Shown: positions 61,834-64,000 of the stretch, one piece after another
Layout of the letters: each line of letters begins with the position of its first letter
How positions within the stretch are numbered: position 1 is the first letter of the stretch
Assembly (NCBI RefSeq): GCF_003667545.1
Contig: NZ_RCUV01000002.1
Coordinates: 1-64,000 of the forward strand
DNA from: Mycetocola manganoxydans
GTDB taxonomy: Bacteria > Actinomycetota > Actinomycetes > Actinomycetales > Microbacteriaceae
Length of the DNA stretch: 64,000 bases
Direction: 5' to 3'
The notes under the pieces: generated by a model
Told to the model about the DNA's origin: nothing
The model's input: only the letters and a program-made list of their open reading frames with translations
The model's database searches: none
Made by a program: the position numbers and the translations under genes

Positions 61834-62494
61834 GCACAAAGACAGCGACGCTTTCGCCCAGCGCGCGCTCAACCTGATCGGCTCCGAGCGCCGCGTGCTG
61901 CTCGGCATCACCGGCAGCCCGGGCGCGGGTAAGACGACGATCGCCCGCACGCTCGTCGAGCGCATCAACGAGCTGAGCGGGGCGGATGCTGCGGCACCGG
62001 TCGCCTCCTATCTCCCGATGGACGGATACCACCTGGCGAACGCAACACTCGACAGACTCGGTATCCACGACCGCAAGGGGGCGATCGACACCTTCGACGG
62101 TTGGGGATTCGTCTCACTGCTTCGACGGGTGCTCACCGAAACCGATCATGACGTCTACGCGCCGAGCTTCGATCGTCGAGTGGATGAGGGAATTGCGGCG
62201 GAAATCGCTGTGCCGGCATCCGCCCGCATCGTCGTTGCTGAAGGGAACTACCTCCTGATCGACCAGCAACCGTGGTCTCAGATCGCTCCCCTGCTGGCCG
62301 AATCGTGGTTCTGTGAGACGTCCGAGGCGGAACGCCTGCGGCGGCTGGTCGACCGTCATGAACGCCACGGTCGCTCCTCGGAGGCAGCGGAGGCGTGGGC
62401 GCGCACGGTCGACGGCACCAACGCCGCGCTCATCGAGCCCTCTCGAGCCCGCGCAACGCTCACGATTTCGGGAGTGAGTTCCACCATCGTCTGA
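61820..62494 (+). CDS. frcK: Nucleoside/sugar kinase of the FrcK (uridine kinase-like) type
   Basis: A 224-residue P-loop kinase: GSPGAGKTTIAR (Walker A), LPMDGYHLAN (Asp of the substrate site), AEGNYLL (Walker B-like) and a lid rich in Arg near the C-terminus (RRLVDRHERHGR). FrcK of rhizobia, in the frcBCAK fructose operon, has this type. It would phosphorylate the imported or epimerised ketose. GTG 61820 lies inside the second epimerase gene. Confidence 0.78.
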   Translation: MATSKHKDSDAFAQRALNLIGSERRVLLGITGSPGAGKTTIARTLVERINELSGADAAAPVASYLPMDGYHLANATLDRLGIHDRKGAIDTFDGWGFVSLLRRVLTETDHDVYAPSFDRRVDEGIAAEIAVPASARIVVAEGNYLLIDQQPWSQIAPLLAESWFCETSEAERLRRLVDRHERHGRSSEAAEAWARTVDGTNAALIEPSRARATLTISGVSSTIV

Positions 62495-62644
62495 CGCACT
62501 CCGCCCGTTGCCGCTGGTGCACACGAGCACTACGCTCGCGATCGCCCAAACTTTTTTTCGCCGACGATGTCGATCCGGCGCGATCCCGTTCGACGCGATA
62601 GTGAAGGGACGCATGGGGCGCCCCTCGACAACGGAGGAAACATC

Positions 62645-63070
62645 ATGAAGTACATGCTGATCATGCGATCGACGGATGCCGCCAAGGAGGCATACGAGAA
62701 CATCGATTTCGAGCAGATCATCAACGCGATGGGTGCGTACAACGAGTCGCTGATGAAGGCAGGGGTGATGCTCGCCGGCGAAGGCCTCGCCGATGACCTC
62801 AGTGACGCGTTCGTCGTCGACTTCTCGAGCGACACCCCCATCGTCACCGACGGCCCCTACGGCGAGACGCACGAGCTGTTCAACGGCTTCTGGATCCTGC
62901 AGGTGGGCAGCAAGGAAGAAGCCATCGAGTGGGCAAGCCGCTGCCCGCTCGGCCCCGGGTCGAAGCTCGAGGTTCGCCGGGTCACCGACGAGAGCGACTT
63001 CGCGGACTACGCCGACAACGAGTACATCAAGAAAGAAGAAGGCTGGCGCCAGGAGCTCGGTACGGCCTGA
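62645..63070 (+). CDS. YCII/DGPF-domain protein
   Basis: A 141-residue protein. It starts MKYMLIMRS, has the DGPYGE signature (DGPF domain of the YCII superfamily) and ends in IKKEEGW. Its biochemical activity is unknown. GGAGGA precedes ATG 62645. Genes of this type stand next to ECF42 sigma factors in many bacteria and are their known main targets, and the following gene encodes one. Confidence 0.9.
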   Translation: MKYMLIMRSTDAAKEAYENIDFEQIINAMGAYNESLMKAGVMLAGEGLADDLSDAFVVDFSSDTPIVTDGPYGETHELFNGFWILQVGSKEEAIEWASRCPLGPGSKLEVRRVTDESDFADYADNEYIKKEEGWRQELGTA

Positions 63071-63105
63071 GACCGGACGTTCCCGCGGGAGGGCCGGAGG
63101 CATCC

Positions 63106-64000
63106 GTGACTGACATCGACAGCATCCGCCGCACCGTCGATGCCATCTGGCGCATCGAGGGCCCACGCATCGTTGCGACGCTCACGAGGATGACGGGCGA
63201 CGTCGGGCTGGCGGAGGATCTCGCTCAGGAGGCCGTCGTCGACGCACTCAAGCAGTGGCCGGAGTCGGGCGTCCCGCGCAACGCGGGCGCCTGGCTCACT
63301 GCTGTGGCCAAACGCACCGCGATCGACGGCTGGCGGAGGCGAGCGCGGCTCGATGAGCGGTACCGGGCGATCGCCCACGACCTCGAGCAGGCGAGCGAGG
63401 AGGAGTGGCAGCCGATCGACGACGACGTGCTGCGGCTCATCTTCACCGCGTGCCACCCCGTGCTCTCCCGCGAGGCGCAAGTCGCGCTGACCCTGCGGGT
63501 GGTCGGCGGTCTCACCACGGAAGAAATCGCACGGATGCTGTTCGTCCCGGTTGCGACGGTGCAGCAGCGCATCGTGCGGGCGAAGAAGACCCTGTCTGCG
63601 GCGAAGGTTCCGTTCGAGGCACCGGAACCGAACGAGTGGCCGGCGCGGCTCGGCGCTGTGCTCGGTGTCGTGTACCTGCTCTTCACCGAGGGCTATGTGG
63701 CGACAAGCGGCGACCGGTGGCTCCGCATCGAGCTCGCCAACGAAGCACTCCGATTGGGGCGCGTCCTCGCAGGACTGCTCCCCCGCGAACCCGAAGTGCA
63801 TGGGCTGGCGGCGTTGATGGAGTTCCAGGCGTCCCGGTTCGCCGCCCGCACCGCGCGGGACGGCACGCCGATCCTGCTCTCAGATCAGGACCGCTCCCGC
63901 TGGGATCGTGCCCAGATCGAGCAGGGTCGTGCTGCTCTTCGACGAGCGGATGCCCTCGGTCGCGGGAGAGGAAGCTACGGCCTGCAGGCGGCGATTGCGG
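63106..64000 (+). CDS. ECF sigma factor of the ECF42 type (3' end outside window)
   Basis: An open frame from GTG 63106 (GGAGG 5 nt upstream) to the right edge, at least 298 residues. Sigma region 2 covers the first 75 residues (VGLAEDLAQEAVVDALKQWPE), region 4 about 115-170 (VVGGLTTEEIARMLFVPVATVQQRIVRA). A long helical C-terminal extension (FTEGYVATSGDRWLRIELANEA) follows, as in ECF42 factors with a TPR-like domain. There is no anti-sigma gene beside it, which also fits; the extension is thought to control activity. Confidence 0.9.
   Translation, partial: MTDIDSIRRTVDAIWRIEGPRIVATLTRMTGDVGLAEDLAQEAVVDALKQWPESGVPRNAGAWLTAVAKRTAIDGWRRRARLDERYRAIAHDLEQASEEEWQPIDDDVLRLIFTACHPVLSREAQVALTLRVVGGLTTEEIARMLFVPVATVQQRIVRAKKTLSAAKVPFEAPEPNEWPARLGAVLGVVYLLFTEGYVATSGDRWLRIELANEALRLGRVLAGLLPREPEVHGLAALMEFQASRFAARTARDGTPILLSDQDRSRWDRAQIEQGRAALRRADALGRGRGSYGLQAAIA

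Overview
The window is high-GC DNA from an actinobacterium, most likely a member of the Microbacteriaceae. This rests on gene content and signatures, not on a database match: a reduced actinobacterial Tad pilus cluster with a DUF4244 protein, topA-tmk-holB in one run, a topoisomerase I without zinc fingers, several small proteins of a type I associate with this family, frequent leaderless or GTG/TTG starts, and a striking abundance of the heptamer GGATGCC / GGCATCC.

Layout. 1-5.4 kb: end of an unknown gene, nicotinamidase (pncA), a PBP4-type peptidase, a Gfo/Idh/MocA oxidoreductase, an acetyltransferase, a conserved hypothetical and an SGNH lipoprotein. 5.6-12.4 kb: tRNA-Thr, an exported peptidase of the TAP type, then holB-tmk-topA read leftwards. 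12.4-15.9 kb: Tad pilus genes (TadA, one TadB/C-like protein, DUF4244 pilin, TadE, TadE/G-like). 16.4-18.3 kb: acetyl-CoA synthetase. 18.4-24.7 kb: a DUF559-type nuclease-fold protein, a TetR regulator, RidA, DUF4177, a bifunctional penicillin-binding protein and a metallophosphoesterase. 24.9-28.8 kb: tRNA-Pro, UDP-glucose dehydrogenase and two glycosyltransferases. 28.9-34.9 kb: a GntR regulator diverging from a sugar ABC operon that carries a beta-propeller glycosidase and a secreted phosphodiesterase-type protein. 35-39.8 kb: GtrA, an EAL protein, and an RsbQ hydrolase overlapped by a PAS-GAF-GGDEF protein. 39.9-43.9 kb: a cation efflux protein with a small solute-binding lipoprotein, a haem-oxygenase-like diiron protein paired with a CDGSH protein, and an EamA transporter. 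44.2-47.7 kb: a copper resistance locus (CopB-type ATPase, CsoR, two Cys-rich HMA proteins). 47.8-55.8 kb: small acidic proteins, an acid-sugar kinase, a monooxygenase, an SDR, two overlapping GAF-ANTAR regulators and a HAD phosphatase. 55.8-62.5 kb: a ROK repressor diverging from a ketose-type ABC/epimerase/kinase operon. 62.6-64 kb: a DGPF/YCII protein and an ECF sigma factor that runs off the end.

How it works together. Two sugar operons each start from a repressor on the opposite strand with a clear palindromic operator between them, and each has a strong stem-loop just after the binding-protein gene, which fits high binding-protein and lower permease output. The second operon contains everything needed to import a ketose, epimerise it and phosphorylate it. 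The copper locus has two CsoR-type palindromes between the divergent ATPase and repressor genes.

The most unusual non-coding signal is a family of seven dispersed palindromes, each exactly 67 bp with 25-bp inverted arms and a variable 17-bp centre, always between genes and never between divergent promoters. Other points worth attention are the RsbQ/PAS-GAF-GGDEF/EAL signalling cluster, the diiron-CDGSH gene pair, and a second HMA copper protein whose metal motif has lost its first cysteine.
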